Notes: a model not told the origin generated them from the sequence alone. Counted from the first letter of the stretch, positions 16,871 through 27,255 are shown. The stretch: DNA of 64,000 nt from Metabacillus litoralis (GCF_020524045.1 NZ_JAIVKL010000008.1:206925-270924); one strand, 5' to 3'. Made by a program: numbers and translations.

Positions 16871-18687
16871 TGAAAAAAATCCTAATATTATTCGTAATAA
16901 GTATAATAATGATGCCATCTTTTTTAGTAAAAGCTGAATCAGATAACAAAACAGCAGAAGAAGTTTCTAGTGAAAAAGGGGAATTTTCTTCAAAAGACGA
17001 GGTTGTTTATGCGAACTTAAGTGCAACTGGTGAAAAACAAGAAATTTATGTTGTAAACATATTAGACATAGAAAAAGCGGGAAAGATCATTGATTATGGA
17101 CCGTATTCTAGTCTGAAAAATTTAACAAATTTATCTTCATTAAATCAAGATAATCATTCTGTGGAGTTCTCAGCTCCAGAAGGGAAGTTTTATTATCAAG
17201 GTAATATGAATGAAAAAAATCCATTGCCATGGGATATCACCATTTCATATTTAATGGATGGAAAAGAAATAACACCAAAAGAGATTCTTGGAAAAGAGGG
17301 GCATATTCAAATTAAGATTGCTACTTCTGCCAATAATGAAGTAGATCCAATCTTTTTTGAAAACTATTTATTACAAATTTCTCTTTCCCTAAACACTGAC
17401 CAATACAGTAACATTAAAGCTCCTGACGGAATGCTAGCAAATGCAGGGAAAAACAAGCAAGTAACATTCACAGTGATGCCTGGAAAGGAAGAGGAATTAG
17501 TACTTGAAGCAGACGTTATTAATTTTGAGCTAGAAGGTATTAACATATCTGCAATTCCTTCTTCCATGTCAATTGATGCACCAGATATTGATGATATGAC
17601 AGGTGATATGCAAACTCTTACAGATGCGATAAAAGAAGTGAATGATGGTGTTGCAAAATTAGAAACAGGAGTTTCAGAATTAAATAATGGTGTAAAAAGT
17701 CTACAAAGTGGTTCAAAGGAATATAGTGATGGGATGAATGCACTCAATGATTCTTCCTCTGAGCTAATTAACGGTTCGAAAAACATTCAGCAAGCACTTG
17801 AAGCGATGAATGGTTCATTAGCAAATAATTCAGAGCAAATTGATCTAGCTGATTTCAAAAAACTAGAAGATGGACTCAAGCAAATGTCAGCTGTTTTAAA
17901 AGAAACATCAAAGAGCTTAATGACGTTAAAAGAAAATTATGAAGCAGCACTTTCTTCACTCGACAAAGCCATAAATTCTATTCCTGACTACGTCATTACA
18001 GAAGAACAAACTCAAAACTTATATAATAGTGGAGCAGATCCGAAAGTACTTGATCAATTACTAGAAACCTATTCAGCTTCAATAACTGCAAAAGAAACTT
18101 ACGCAGCATCAAAAAAAGCATTTACTTCTGTAAATGCTACACTTCCGCAAGTTAGCGGAACTCTTACAGCAATGGCAAGTAATTTAGACAATATGACAAA
18201 AGAGCTTTCCACATCTCTTGAACAAATGAACATAGATGATTCACTCGCTAAATTACAGGAAGGTATAAATGGTTTAGCTTCCAATTATAAGAACTTTCAT
18301 AAAGGATTAGTAAATTATACAGAAGGGGCAAGTCAATTAACTAGCTCGTATAATAGTCTGCATAATGGAATCAACGAATTATCTCAAGGTACAAGTGACC
18401 TAGAAAACGGTGTTAGTCAACTACACGACGGAACTACAGAACTCTATGAATCTACAAGTGACTTACCTGCTACAATGAACAAAGAAGTGGATAAAATGAT
18501 GTCAGAGTTCGATAAATCTGACTTCGATGCTGTATCCTTTACTTCACCTAAAAATGAAAAAATTAACTCAGTTCAATTTGTCTTCAAAACAGAAAGTATA
18601 AAGCAAGAGGAAGAAGAACCAAAAGTCACGGAAAAACCTGAAGAAGAAAAAGGATTCTGGACTCGCTTTATGGAGTTGTTTTCTTAG
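16870..18687 (+). CDS. YhgE-like exported protein with Leu-x-x-Gly heptad repeats
   Basis: This 605-residue protein has a signal peptide (about 1-22), an N-terminal beta-rich domain (about 35-230) and long helical regions with repeats such as LETGVSELNNGVKSLQSG and LSQGTSDLENGVSQLHDG. This is the heptad signature of YhgE/Pip-related extracellular domains. It ends in an acidic stretch and FWTRFMELF, which may be a membrane anchor. Unlike full YhgE proteins it lacks the C-terminal multi-pass membrane domain. The coupled MMPL transporter may supply that function, so the two probably form one export complex. Confidence 0.85.
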   Translation: MKKILILFVISIIMMPSFLVKAESDNKTAEEVSSEKGEFSSKDEVVYANLSATGEKQEIYVVNILDIEKAGKIIDYGPYSSLKNLTNLSSLNQDNHSVEFSAPEGKFYYQGNMNEKNPLPWDITISYLMDGKEITPKEILGKEGHIQIKIATSANNEVDPIFFENYLLQISLSLNTDQYSNIKAPDGMLANAGKNKQVTFTVMPGKEEELVLEADVINFELEGINISAIPSSMSIDAPDIDDMTGDMQTLTDAIKEVNDGVAKLETGVSELNNGVKSLQSGSKEYSDGMNALNDSSSELINGSKNIQQALEAMNGSLANNSEQIDLADFKKLEDGLKQMSAVLKETSKSLMTLKENYEAALSSLDKAINSIPDYVITEEQTQNLYNSGADPKVLDQLLETYSASITAKETYAASKKAFTSVNATLPQVSGTLTAMASNLDNMTKELSTSLEQMNIDDSLAKLQEGINGLASNYKNFHKGLVNYTEGASQLTSSYNSLHNGINELSQGTSDLENGVSQLHDGTTELYESTSDLPATMNKEVDKMMSEFDKSDFDAVSFTSPKNEKINSVQFVFKTESIKQEEEEPKVTEKPEEEKGFWTRFMELFS

Positions 18688-18699
18688 TAATATGGAGAA

Positions 18700-18730
18700 A
18701 GGTACTATCCAAACGGGTAGTACCTTTTTT
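18700..18730 (+). terminator. Terminator of the MMPL operon
   Basis: AGGTACTATCC and GGGTAGTACCT pair around a four-base loop and run into TTTTTT. The next tandem array begins about 95 bases on. Confidence 0.85.
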
Positions 18731-18821
18731 GATGTAATTGTACATAAATTAGAAATGTATATGTATGAGGAATAGATACTGTCCCCCGACTAGAGGAACT
18801 TTTTGTTACAAATAAACCAAT

Positions 18822-19062
18822 TTACAGGTCACAAGAAAGATGTGTCCTGATATCAAAGAAATGTCGACCATTAAAGATAAAATGTAGATCATAAATGAGA
18901 AATTACACATCATAAGCTTGGATTTGCGCGCATTCGAAGAAATATAAACCATTAGAAAGAAAATACAGGTCATAAAAGAGATATTACACATCATTAACTT
19001 GGATTTGCGCGCCATTCAAAGAAATACAAACCATTAAAAAGAAAATACAGGTCATGAGCACA
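18822..19062. repeat. Tandem array with 19-21 base units and an 82-base higher order (array 3)
   Basis: CAT cores occur at 18869, 18890, 18911, 18931, 18950, 18971, 18992, 19013, 19032 and 19053, mostly 19-21 bases apart. Four units form an 81-82 base block present about twice, with GGATTTGCGCGC and AAATACAGGTCAT in each. The spaced words differ from arrays 1 and 2. Minus-strand frames through it give repetitive peptides that I do not regard as real. Confidence 0.75.
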
Positions 19063-19305
19063 GCTTTTTACTCCACATGATGAAATGAAAATTATAAACT
19101 AAAGATCGCATGTGATAGTTAGTGATCTCACATTTCTAAGGTGATTTAACTTTTTAGAAAATTCAGTATCTGATATACTAGTTTATAAGATAATAAAAGA
19201 CCCTGAAATTAATTAAGATACAGTTTATATAATACAAATAGTAGTATTTTAATCTATATTTCGTAGTGTAAAATAGAGGGTAGTTGTGAAGGGGGATACA
19301 TAATT
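19063..19305. other. Leader region of fbp
   Basis: About 240 AT-rich bases between array 3 and fbp. A promoter for fbp must lie here, but I cannot fix it with confidence. No hairpin before the ribosome site suggests attenuation. Confidence 0.4.
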
Positions 19306-21240
19306 TTGAACACTAAGTACTTAGATTTATTAGCCCAGAAATATGATTGTGAAGAAAAAGTAGTGACAGAAATTATTAATCTTGAAGCAATTCTTAATCT
19401 ACCAAAAGGCACAGAGCATTTTGTTAGTGATTTACATGGTGAATATCAAGCTTTTCAGCATGTTTTAAGAAATGGCTCTGGAAAGGTAAAAGAAAAAATA
19501 GAAGATATTTATAAAAAAGTATTAACCGAAAAAGAAATCAAAGAATTTGCCACATTAGTTTACTATCCAGAAGAAAAAATTCAACTCATTAAGAATGATT
19601 TTGATAATGAAAAAGAATTACATCAGTGGTACTCCGTTATCATTGAGCGTATGATTAAACTCATTTCTTATGCCTCCTCAAAATATACACGCTCGAAATT
19701 ACGTAAAGCACTGCCTGATCAGTTCGTATATATCATAGAAGAACTACTATATAAAACGGATGAATTTACAAACTTCAAAGAACCTTACTATGCTAAAATT
19801 GTCCAACAAATTATTACCCTTAATCAAGCTGATAAGCTTATAACAGGTCTTGCTTATACAACTCAGAAATTAGTTGTAGATCATCTACATGTTGTCGGTG
19901 ATATTTATGATCGAGGACCTGAGCCTGATCAAATTATGGAAGCACTCATTAATTATCATTCAGTTGATATTCAATGGGGAAATCATGATGTTTTATGGAT
20001 AGGTGCTTTTGCTGGTTCAAAGGTTTGTTTAGCAAATATCATACGAATTTGTGCTAGATACAATAATCTAGATATTATTGAAGATGTGTATGGTATCAAT
20101 CTTAGACCATTGCTTAATTTAGCTGAAAAGTACTATCAAGATAATCCTGCTTTTAGACCGAAGATTCATTCAGATGAAACTATTTTTGAAGAAGAGCAAT
20201 TACAAATCACAAAAATTCATCAAGCGATCGCAATGATTCAGTTCAAGCTTGAAAGTCCAATTATCAAGAGACGGCCAACGTTTAATATGTCAGAACGACT
20301 TTTACTTGAGAAAATAGATTATGACACAAACGAAATTACGATTTCAGGAAAAAAATACCCACTAGACCATACATGCTTTACAACGATTAATCCATTACAA
20401 CCTGATCAGTTGTTAGAAGAAGAAGAACAGGTGATGGACAAGCTGTTATTTTCTGTTCAACATTCAGAAAAACTGGCAAGACATATGAATTTTCTCATGA
20501 AAAAAGGGAGTCTTTATTTAAGATATAACGGAAATTTATTAATTCATGGCTGCATTCCTTTAGATGAACAAGGAAATATGGAAAAAATGATCATCGAAAA
20601 TAGAGAGTATGCTGGTCGTGAGCTACTAGATATTTTTGAACATTATTTACGACATTCTTTTGCACATCCAGAAGAAACGGATGATCTTGCAACAGACATG
20701 GTTTGGTATTTATGGACGGGTGAATACTCTTCACTGTTTGGTAAAAGAGCGATGACAACCTTTGAAAGATATTTTATTAAAGACAAATCAACACATAAAG
20801 AGAAAAAGAATCCATATTATCATTTACGAGAAAATGAAGAAACGTGTGAAAAAATTCTAGCTGAATTTGAACTAGATCCTAATCAAGGTCATATCATTAA
20901 TGGACACACACCAGTGAAAGAAATTAACGGAGAAGATCCAATAAAAGCAAATGGGAAAATGATCGTTATTGACGGAGGATTTTCTAAAGCTTATCAATCA
21001 ACAACCGGGATTGCTGGTTACACATTATTGTATAATTCATTTGGAATGCAGCTAGTGGCTCATCAACATTTTAATTCAAAAGAAGATGTTCTATTAAACG
21101 GGACAGATGTGTTATCAGTTAAAAGAATTGTTGATAAAGAACTAGAGAGAAAAAAGGTGCTAGAAACGAATGTAGGAGAAGAACTACTACAAGAAGTTTC
21201 TATATTGAATAGTTTGATGGAATATCGATATATGAAGTAA
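19306..21240 (+). CDS. fbp: Fructose-1,6-bisphosphatase, class III
   Basis: The 644-residue length and metallophosphatase motifs identify the Firmicute class III enzyme, which hydrolyses fructose 1,6-bisphosphate in gluconeogenesis. [21 protein letters not shown] and GNHDVLW bind the two metals, and [14 protein letters not shown] gives later ligands. The start is TTG at 19306 after GAAGGGGGAT. The class III enzyme of B. subtilis is constitutive and activated by phosphoenolpyruvate. The gene stands alone, ending at the terminator at 21331-21368. Confidence 0.96.
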   Translation: MNTKYLDLLAQKYDCEEKVVTEIINLEAILNLPKGTEHFVSDLHGEYQAFQHVLRNGSGKVKEKIEDIYKKVLTEKEIKEFATLVYYPEEKIQLIKNDFDNEKELHQWYSVIIERMIKLISYASSKYTRSKLRKALPDQFVYIIEELLYKTDEFTNFKEPYYAKIVQQIITLNQADKLITGLAYTTQKLVVDHLHVVGDIYDRGPEPDQIMEALINYHSVDIQWGNHDVLWIGAFAGSKVCLANIIRICARYNNLDIIEDVYGINLRPLLNLAEKYYQDNPAFRPKIHSDETIFEEEQLQITKIHQAIAMIQFKLESPIIKRRPTFNMSERLLLEKIDYDTNEITISGKKYPLDHTCFTTINPLQPDQLLEEEEQVMDKLLFSVQHSEKLARHMNFLMKKGSLYLRYNGNLLIHGCIPLDEQGNMEKMIIENREYAGRELLDIFEHYLRHSFAHPEETDDLATDMVWYLWTGEYSSLFGKRAMTTFERYFIKDKSTHKEKKNPYYHLRENEETCEKILAEFELDPNQGHIINGHTPVKEINGEDPIKANGKMIVIDGGFSKAYQSTTGIAGYTLLYNSFGMQLVAHQHFNSKEDVLLNGTDVLSVKRIVDKELERKKVLETNVGEELLQEVSILNSLMEYRYMK

Positions 21241-21330
21241 AGGAAGAATGAAGGACTATTTAACTTTAATATTCCTAAACCCTGGGTAAAAATGTAGTGG
21301 GAAAAAGATTTCTATTTTAGAAGAAATAAG

Positions 21331-21368
21331 AGATAATCTTTCCAGTATTACTGGTCAGATTATCTTTT
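21331..21368 (+). terminator. Terminator of fbp
   Basis: AGATAATCT and AGATTATCT pair around CCAGTATTACTGG, which can itself fold, and a T run follows. Confidence 0.8.
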
Positions 21369-21510
21369 TTATTTTCACTAATAATTAATGATGAAATGGA
21401 TGAGATATTATTTTTTCTTGCAATTAACTCTTTGACGTATCTAGATTACACGTATTAAAATAAATTGTTACATGCTTCTCTACCATTTTACATTTAAAAG
21501 GGGAATATCG

Positions 21511-23193
21511 ATGAAAGAAGTAAAATTACGTAAAATCATGTCGCAAGTCAAAAGTTCAGATCCTGCTAAGCGGTATGAAGGATTAGATGAACTTGCCTAT
21601 TTAAAAGGTGATGAAAGCTTAGAAGTACAAGTTGATGTTTTAGTAGATATGGTGAAGCTTGCGTCACGTGATTTTCCCGAGCCAGTAGATAAGTGGGACA
21701 TCCCTTCTTATTATTTAATTGATTTTGCATGTGACTTTTTAATGCAGGAAGTTATTGATAGCGTTTTAAAGTACTTTGATGGGTTCCATCTATTTGCAAA
21801 AGAACGCGCAATAAGTTTTTTGTTACTAACAGAAGACGATAAAGTTCTATATGAACTAGAAAATAAACTTCAAGTGGTAGTGAAAACGGAAGAACTGATT
21901 TTACCTGTAGAAGAACTATCACAATATCCTTTTTTAGTTAAAAATATACTAGAAAAAAATATGAACCTATTTAGTTCTGAGCACTATAAATATTCTTTTT
22001 TTCAACTTCTTTTATCTCTTAATGAATCTGGAGATCAAGGATTTAAAAAAACTGAGATGTTTCCGATATTGGTTGAAGAGTATAAAAGCAAAAGAGATGA
22101 CTATTTGGCATACGATAGTGAATATAAAACTGAGTTTGTTTATAAAGCGTGGAAAGTACGTTATCTTACTGTTCGTAATGAGATGAGGTTTCTTTTAAGT
22201 TTAATGAGCTATTATTATAATGAACAAACAGAAAATTTCCTAAAAGAAGCAACACAGTTTCAAGATCCACTGATTAAATCTGAAGCCATTTTAGTATGTA
22301 TCGAAAAAAATATACCAATAGAAGAAAAAATGTTATTAGAAATTGCTCAACATATTGAAAGCGCTGAGATGATTTATTTTGAATTAAAGGATGCAAATAA
22401 AGAACATCTTTACCCAATAAAAGAAAACAAACAACCTTTGTTAGCTAAAACGAAGATGTTTTATCATATTCTAAATATTGAGGACGAAGATTCTGAAATA
22501 AGCAAATATACTGACGAAATAACAGTTATTGACAAAGTTGATACAGAAAATTCCTATGGTCAGCCTGTTAGGTATTATTTAATGAAATTTATAGAGTCCG
22601 GAATGTCTTACATTGGATGGGTAGGAGCATATAGTCTTGAAGATGACGATGATACAGCATACTCTTGGGAAGGAACGTACACAGAATTTGTTGAATTCGA
22701 TTCTCTGTCCATCGAGGAACATAAACAAGCATTTTTTACGAATAGAAATGATGATCAAAAAGAGCTTGAACAATCACTATTTTATGTAAGTCATAGAAAA
22801 ATTAGTAAAGGACTTTGGTTCTTTTATGGAATTGTTGGTTTGCGCTGGATTCAAGTGTTATTTGAAGGAATCTCCGAGGAAAATTTATATCTTCCACTAC
22901 TTGCAACTCTCATTGCGGTTATTGGAACAATCATTGAGAAACATTTGAATAAAAATAGATGGGTTGCCATTGGTGGATTTGATTTACTATTTAAAAAAGG
23001 TAAAAAAGAAACGACTTTACCATTTGTAGATATTAAAAAAGTAGAAAAATCAAATCGATTTATTTTTGTTTACAATAAATCAGATAAATTGGAAATGAAA
23101 ATTCCAGTTTCTTGGGTACGATATGAACATTTTAGTCACTATTTAAGAGAACAAACCCATCACTTGAAAGATGCTCCATTTATTGAGGAGTAA
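21511..23193 (+). CDS. Large protein with helical-repeat-like N-terminus and two membrane helices, unknown
   Basis: I start this at ATG 21511, after AAAAGGGGAATATCG, giving 560 residues. The longer frame from 21472 lacks a ribosome site. The first 300 residues are rich in helices and read like a degenerate HEAT-type solenoid (SSDPAKRYEGLDELAYLKGDESLEVQ). Two hydrophobic segments follow at about 430-475. After them comes a compact beta-rich end with IGGFDLLFKKGKKETTLPF, reminiscent of PH-like domains facing the cytoplasm. I recognise no named family. A scaffold role is a guess. Confidence 0.8.
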   Translation: MKEVKLRKIMSQVKSSDPAKRYEGLDELAYLKGDESLEVQVDVLVDMVKLASRDFPEPVDKWDIPSYYLIDFACDFLMQEVIDSVLKYFDGFHLFAKERAISFLLLTEDDKVLYELENKLQVVVKTEELILPVEELSQYPFLVKNILEKNMNLFSSEHYKYSFFQLLLSLNESGDQGFKKTEMFPILVEEYKSKRDDYLAYDSEYKTEFVYKAWKVRYLTVRNEMRFLLSLMSYYYNEQTENFLKEATQFQDPLIKSEAILVCIEKNIPIEEKMLLEIAQHIESAEMIYFELKDANKEHLYPIKENKQPLLAKTKMFYHILNIEDEDSEISKYTDEITVIDKVDTENSYGQPVRYYLMKFIESGMSYIGWVGAYSLEDDDDTAYSWEGTYTEFVEFDSLSIEEHKQAFFTNRNDDQKELEQSLFYVSHRKISKGLWFFYGIVGLRWIQVLFEGISEENLYLPLLATLIAVIGTIIEKHLNKNRWVAIGGFDLLFKKGKKETTLPFVDIKKVEKSNRFIFVYNKSDKLEMKIPVSWVRYEHFSHYLREQTHHLKDAPFIEE

Positions 23194-23204
23194 ATAAGAC
23201 AGTA

Positions 23205-23238
23205 AGAGTAATCCACATCACTAGTGATGGATTACTCA
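23205..23238 (+). terminator. Terminator after the helical-repeat protein gene
   Basis: GAGTAATCCACATC and GATGGATTACTC pair around a short loop, ahead of a T-rich stretch. Confidence 0.7.
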
Positions 23239-23255
23239 CTTTATATTTCTTTTAT

Positions 23256-23402
23256 TTAAGCTGATTTCGTAACCTTTGTTGTTTTTAGATTCTTATTGGA
23301 AACAACTTTGTATAAAGTCTAGTGATATCTTTATTTCGACAGATAAACCTTTTTATCATATAAAGAAATAATTAGTAACAACCTTTTAGAAAAGATTATT
23401 AA
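23256..23402 (-). repeat. MITE-like dispersed repeat, copy B
   Basis: About 147 bp. The left end TAAGCTGATTTCGTAACC and the right end, read inward as TAATAATCTTTTCTAAAAGG, lead into TTTGTTGT and TTGTTACT. The interior shares AAGATATCACTAGACTTTAT on the minus strand with the other copies. It sits between a terminator and the TPP riboswitch. Confidence 0.65.
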
Positions 23403-23463
23403 TTGATAAGAAGCACAAATCCTTGTTTTTTTACTAGTAATTAAGTAAACTACGATTAATTGA

Positions 23464-23562
23464 ATGATCCGGGTGCTAGTGGAAATTGGCTGAGATTGTA
23501 ACTATACCGTTACTGACCGTGTAACCTGTTGGATAATGCCAGCGTAGGGAATGTGATTAGGT
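23464..23562 (+). ncRNA. TPP riboswitch (THI box)
   Basis: The thiamine pyrophosphate aptamer is clear: GGGTGCTAGTGG at its 5' side, CTGAGA at 23490-23495, and the most conserved block GGATAATGCCAGCGTAGGGA ending near 23550. It binds TPP in the nascent transcript. The terminator at 23571-23601 follows directly. High TPP should therefore end transcription before thiM-thiE. Confidence 0.96.
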
Positions 23563-23570
23563 AAACTATG

Positions 23571-23601
23571 AGCACTTTGCGCTATGCAATGTGCTTTTTT
23601 A
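23571..23601 (+). terminator. Expression-platform terminator of the TPP riboswitch
   Basis: AGCACTTTGC and GCAATGTGCT pair around a five-base loop and end in TTTTTT. This gives transcriptional control of the thi genes. Confidence 0.85.
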
Positions 23602-23727
23602 TGTGTAAAAAGCTAAAAAATGTCATCTGAACATAAGCCATTTTTCAAGAAGGTCAATCAATTATTTTTTTCCATTTTATCAGAAGATTAATAAAGTGAA
23701 ATCCAATAAAGAAAGGACGAAATCTCT

Positions 23728-24534
23728 ATGAAAACAGAGCAAATTGAACAAACGTTAAAAAAAGTCAAAGAATTTAATCCTCTTGTTCATAACATTACGA
23801 ATGTTGTTGTGACAAATTTTACAGCAAATGGTCTTTTGGCATTAGGAGCATCACCTGTTATGGCGTATGCAAAAGAAGAAGTAGCAGATATGGCCAAAAT
23901 TGCAGGTGCACTTGTATTAAATATTGGAACTTTATCTCATGAAGAAATCGAAGCCATGTTGATTGCAGGTAAATCAGCGAATAAACATGGTGTACCGATT
24001 ATTTTTGATCCAGTAGGGGCAGGTGCAACACCTTATCGAACAGAAACATCTCGTCGAATTGTTAATGAGTTAACCATTTCTATTTTAAGAGGAAATGCTG
24101 CTGAAGTTGCCAATGTAATTGGAACAGAATGGACAATTAAAGGTGTAGATGCTGGAGAAGGAAGTGGCAATGTGATTGAATTAGCGCAAATCGCCGCAAA
24201 AAAACTTCAAACAACAGTTATTATTACAGGAAAAGATGATGTAATTTCTGATGGAGAAACAACTTATGTTGTTCACAATGGTCACCCAATCCTTACTAAG
24301 GTTACTGGTGCTGGATGTTTATTAAGCTCAGTTGTTGGCGCATTTTCAGCTGTTGAAAAGAATTTGCTGCTTGCATCAGTTTCAGCAATTACTACATATG
24401 GAGTGTCTGCAGAGCTTGCTGCAAAACAAACAGCAGGAAAAGGACCAGGTAGTTTTCAGATTGAGTTGTTAAATGCATTAGCTACTATTACGTCAGAAGA
24501 AATTCGTCACCATGCTAATGTAGAAAAACTTTGA
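23728..24534 (+). CDS. thiM: Hydroxyethylthiazole kinase
   Basis: The 268-residue ribokinase-like enzyme phosphorylates hydroxyethylthiazole with ATP, a thiamine salvage step. Family landmarks are [22 protein letters not shown] at the start, [11 protein letters not shown], and [11 protein letters not shown], which holds the anion hole and catalytic cysteine region. AAAGGACG precedes the ATG. It is the first gene of a two-gene unit with thiE under the TPP riboswitch. Confidence 0.97.
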   Translation: MKTEQIEQTLKKVKEFNPLVHNITNVVVTNFTANGLLALGASPVMAYAKEEVADMAKIAGALVLNIGTLSHEEIEAMLIAGKSANKHGVPIIFDPVGAGATPYRTETSRRIVNELTISILRGNAAEVANVIGTEWTIKGVDAGEGSGNVIELAQIAAKKLQTTVIITGKDDVISDGETTYVVHNGHPILTKVTGAGCLLSSVVGAFSAVEKNLLLASVSAITTYGVSAELAAKQTAGKGPGSFQIELLNALATITSEEIRHHANVEKL

Positions 24535-24614
24535 AAACTTGGCTAACAATATCAGGTGTTAAAAACTAGCTCAGCTTCGGTGAACATGTAACCGAAAATT
24601 AGGAGGAAAATAGA

Positions 24615-25277
24615 TTGTCACGAATATGTAATGATAATATGCGAAGATTGTTGAATGTTTATTTTATTATGGGAAGTAACAATTGCCAAAACAAACCTAC
24701 TTTTGTTCTTGAACAAGCAATAAAAGGTGGGTTGACTCTTTTTCAATTTCGTGAAAAAGGATCTGGAGCTTTAACTGGAGATGAAAAATATCAATTAGCC
24801 AAACAACTCCAAACCATTTGCAAAGAAAATCAGATTCCTTTTATTGTGAACGATGATGTTGAATTAGCTGTTGCACTTGATGCGGACGGAATACATATTG
24901 GGCAGGATGATGAAACAGCAGAAGAAGTTAGAAAAAAGATCGGCGATAAAATACTAGGAGTGTCCACTCATTCTCTCGAAGAAGTAGAAAAAGCAATTGC
25001 CGAAGGAGCAGATTACGTAGGGATAGGACCAATCTACTCAACAACTACGAAAGAAGATGCCAAAACAGCACAAGGAACAGATTTAATAAAAGAAGTGCGA
25101 AATAAAGGTATAAATATCCCTATTGTAGGTATCGGTGGAATAAAAGCAGAAAATGCGTCTCCTGTTATCGAACATGGTGGAAATGGTGTAGCCGTCATAT
25201 CTGTAATAAGCTTAGCTGAAGATCCATTGGAAAGTGCTAGGAAGCTAAATAGTGTGGTTAAGTCATATTTGAAGTAG
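24615..25277 (+). CDS. thiE: Thiamine-phosphate synthase
   Basis: This 220-residue TIM barrel joins hydroxymethylpyrimidine diphosphate with thiazole phosphate to give thiamine phosphate. [36 protein letters not shown] and [12 protein letters not shown] are substrate-binding segments of ThiE. The start is TTG at 24615 after TTAGGAGGAAAATAGA. An 80-base gap after thiM contains a small hairpin (TTCGGT/ACCGAA near 24575-24595). No thiC, thiD or thiG is here, so the unit serves salvage locally. Confidence 0.97.
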   Translation: MSRICNDNMRRLLNVYFIMGSNNCQNKPTFVLEQAIKGGLTLFQFREKGSGALTGDEKYQLAKQLQTICKENQIPFIVNDDVELAVALDADGIHIGQDDETAEEVRKKIGDKILGVSTHSLEEVEKAIAEGADYVGIGPIYSTTTKEDAKTAQGTDLIKEVRNKGINIPIVGIGGIKAENASPVIEHGGNGVAVISVISLAEDPLESARKLNSVVKSYLK

Positions 25278-25421
25278 AATCTAGGAAAGTTTCTATTTTA
25301 TCAAATAATCTAAATTTCCTGTCTTCCTTTTGTAAATTCAATTTTAACAATCTACTATTATTAAATTAACATTTTATCTTTAAAGTAAATGATATCCTTA
25401 TTTTAAGGGGTTATTGGTAGA

Positions 25422-26324
25422 ATGTATAATCTAAAAATTTTTATTATCCTTTGTTTGACATTTGTTGTTACTCTTCAAGCTGCTGTACCTATTATTAAAG
25501 CCATAAATCAGTCGAAATCACCAATACCTGATGAGAAAATATTGAATGTTGCCCACCGCGGGGCATCAGCTTATGCACCAGAACACACACTTGTTTCTTA
25601 TCAAATGGGAAAGAAAATGAAGGGGAGTTATATCGAAATAGACCTTCAGATGACAAGTGATGGACATCTTATTGCAATGCATGATGAAAGAGTAGATCGC
25701 ACAACAAATGGAACTGGATTAGTCAAAAACAAGACTCTTAACGAAATCAAGGAATTAGATGCAGGATCATGGTATAATGAAAAGTATCCACAATATGCAA
25801 AAAAGGAATACGAAGGAATCAAAGTACCAACTTTAGAAGAAGTGTTCAAAACATTTGGACGAGGTTCGAACTATTACATAGAAACAAAATCACCAACTGT
25901 TTATCCTGGTATGGAAGAAAAGTTACTGAAGTTACTAGAAGAATATAACTTAACAGGTGGTAATGGCCGATCAAGTCACGTGATACTCCAGTCCTTCAGT
26001 TCAGAAAGCCTTAAAAAAATCCATCATCTAAACGAAAATATTCCATTAGTTCAGCTGATATCCTATTCAAACACAGGAATATTAACTGAATGGCAACTAG
26101 CATCAATAAAAGAATATGCAATAGGAATAGGTCCAAGCTTTAAGAAAATTGATCAAGAATATGTTAAAAAAGTAAGGCAAAGTGACCTGCACATTCATCC
26201 TTATACCATAAATTCAAAAGAAGATATGGAAAAAGCAATAAAATGGGGTGTAACTGGTATATTTACAAACCATCCTGACGTTTTTCAACAAGTTTTGAAA
26301 GAATTGGCTTGTGAATCTAAATAA
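25422..26324 (+). CDS. Glycerophosphodiester phosphodiesterase, exported
   Basis: The 300-residue protein starts with a signal peptide or anchor (about 1-25). The GDPD catalytic motifs follow: [22 protein letters not shown] and [14 protein letters not shown], with the metal-binding Glu and Asp pair and the two histidines. It cleaves glycerophosphodiesters to glycerol 3-phosphate and an alcohol outside the cell. By analogy with GlpQ it may recover phosphate and glycerol from lipid or teichoic acid breakdown. It ends at a strong terminator and appears monocistronic. Confidence 0.93.
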   Translation: MYNLKIFIILCLTFVVTLQAAVPIIKAINQSKSPIPDEKILNVAHRGASAYAPEHTLVSYQMGKKMKGSYIEIDLQMTSDGHLIAMHDERVDRTTNGTGLVKNKTLNEIKELDAGSWYNEKYPQYAKKEYEGIKVPTLEEVFKTFGRGSNYYIETKSPTVYPGMEEKLLKLLEEYNLTGGNGRSSHVILQSFSSESLKKIHHLNENIPLVQLISYSNTGILTEWQLASIKEYAIGIGPSFKKIDQEYVKKVRQSDLHIHPYTINSKEDMEKAIKWGVTGIFTNHPDVFQQVLKELACESK

Positions 26325-26327
26325 AAT

Positions 26328-26365
26328 GACCAACTAGCAGACTAGAAATCTGCTAGTTGGTCATT
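26328..26365 (+). terminator. Terminator of the GDPD gene
   Basis: GACCAACTAGCAGA pairs perfectly with TCTGCTAGTTGGTC around a seven-base loop. Array 2 starts within a few bases of the stem. Confidence 0.9.
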
Positions 26366-26460
26366 TATCTTCGATTTTTTGAAAATATCTTCGATTTTGC
26401 TTATTTATCTTCGATTCTTGAAATTTATCATCGATTTTCCGGATTTATCTTCGATTAGAC
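26365..26460. repeat. Tandem array with a 20-base period (array 2)
   Basis: TCTTCGATT begins at 26368, 26388, 26408, 26428 (as TCATCGATT) and 26448, exactly 20 bases apart. Units share TTTATCTTCGATTTT with variable joints. There are no separate spacers, so it is not a CRISPR. Confidence 0.8.
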
Positions 26461-26599
26461 AAAATACGACAAATATGTAAGCGGGAAAAACATTTCCTTT
26501 GATTAAAAGCCCTTACTCTTTATTAATTTATTAAAAGATTTCTAAATAAATTTATTTACTTGTAAAGGGATGCTACAAACAAAAAGTACTCAAAATAAA

Positions 26600-26632
26600 A
26601 AGCCTGGATTTCTCTTCAAAATCCAAGCCTAT
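26600..26632 (-). terminator. Terminator of the YjzC-like gene
   Basis: TGGATTT and AAATCCA pair around a nine-base loop. Read on the minus strand, GGCTTTTTATTTT follows. Confidence 0.55.
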
Positions 26633-26719
26633 TTGCATTCTCAATATAAATGCACTTATTTTCATTGGTATATAACTTGTTGATTTGGAACAGGGATAAT
26701 TAAGCCTAGTTAATTATTA

Positions 26720-26929
26720 TTAAACAAGAAGCCAACGATGTTGACGATTTCTCGTTTTCTTTTCACCCTTATGTTCAATTGTGATGGTGTATGGTTTTAG
26801 CTCAGGTAATTTGTCACCAGCTTTTACTTCAATACGCTGTGCTTTCTTCACTTTTCCTCCACCATGTCCTACTTCTACATAAACACCTGTTTGAGTTGCG
26901 GTTTCCCCTGATTTTAATGTAGCAGCCAT
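26720..26929 (-). CDS. YjzC-like small protein
   Basis: I start this at ATG 26929, behind GGAGGAGTTGTTTTA, giving 69 residues. The longer frame to 26986 reads through the ribosome site. TQTGVYVEVGHGGGKVKKA and AGDKLPELKP, followed by a basic end with a tryptophan, fit the YjzC family pattern of small Bacillus proteins. Its function is unknown. Confidence 0.65.
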   Translation of the reverse strand: MAATLKSGETATQTGVYVEVGHGGGKVKKAQRIEVKAGDKLPELKPYTITIEHKGEKKTRNRQHRWLLV

Positions 26930-26986
26930 TAAAACAACTCCTCCTTTGAAAAATATTTTTCTACGTAAGTATAAGATAATAAACAC

Positions 26987-27255
26987 CCTAAATATATGGT
27001 AAAATAGTTACTTTTTTCCAAATGATAAAAAAGACTATTAGACTATGAACCTGTTTGAAATGAAAACAGTTTAGAAATAATTTAATCAGTATTCCGAAAA
27101 GAGTACGTACCTAAGTTTTAGTTTAGTCAACCATAATTTATAAAGCAGTAAAAAATGAATTATTTTATTCTAGCTAATCTCTTTATCTAGAAAATAACTA
27201 CGAATTCATCCAATTTTTACACTACACAGAAAATGAAAGACACCACATACCATAG
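26987..27255. other. Gap between minus-strand genes, nothing recognised
   Basis: About 270 AT-rich bases with the promoter of the YjzC-like gene. No open frame or repeat is supported. Confidence 0.4.

Noticed and set aside
18806..19015. A minus-strand frame with duplicated ARKSKLMMCN peptides
   Set aside because: It only reads through array 3, with no ribosome site and no terminator of its own.
26365..26460. CRISPR array
   Set aside because: Units are 20 bases and contiguous, with no spacers of constant length and no cas genes anywhere in the window.
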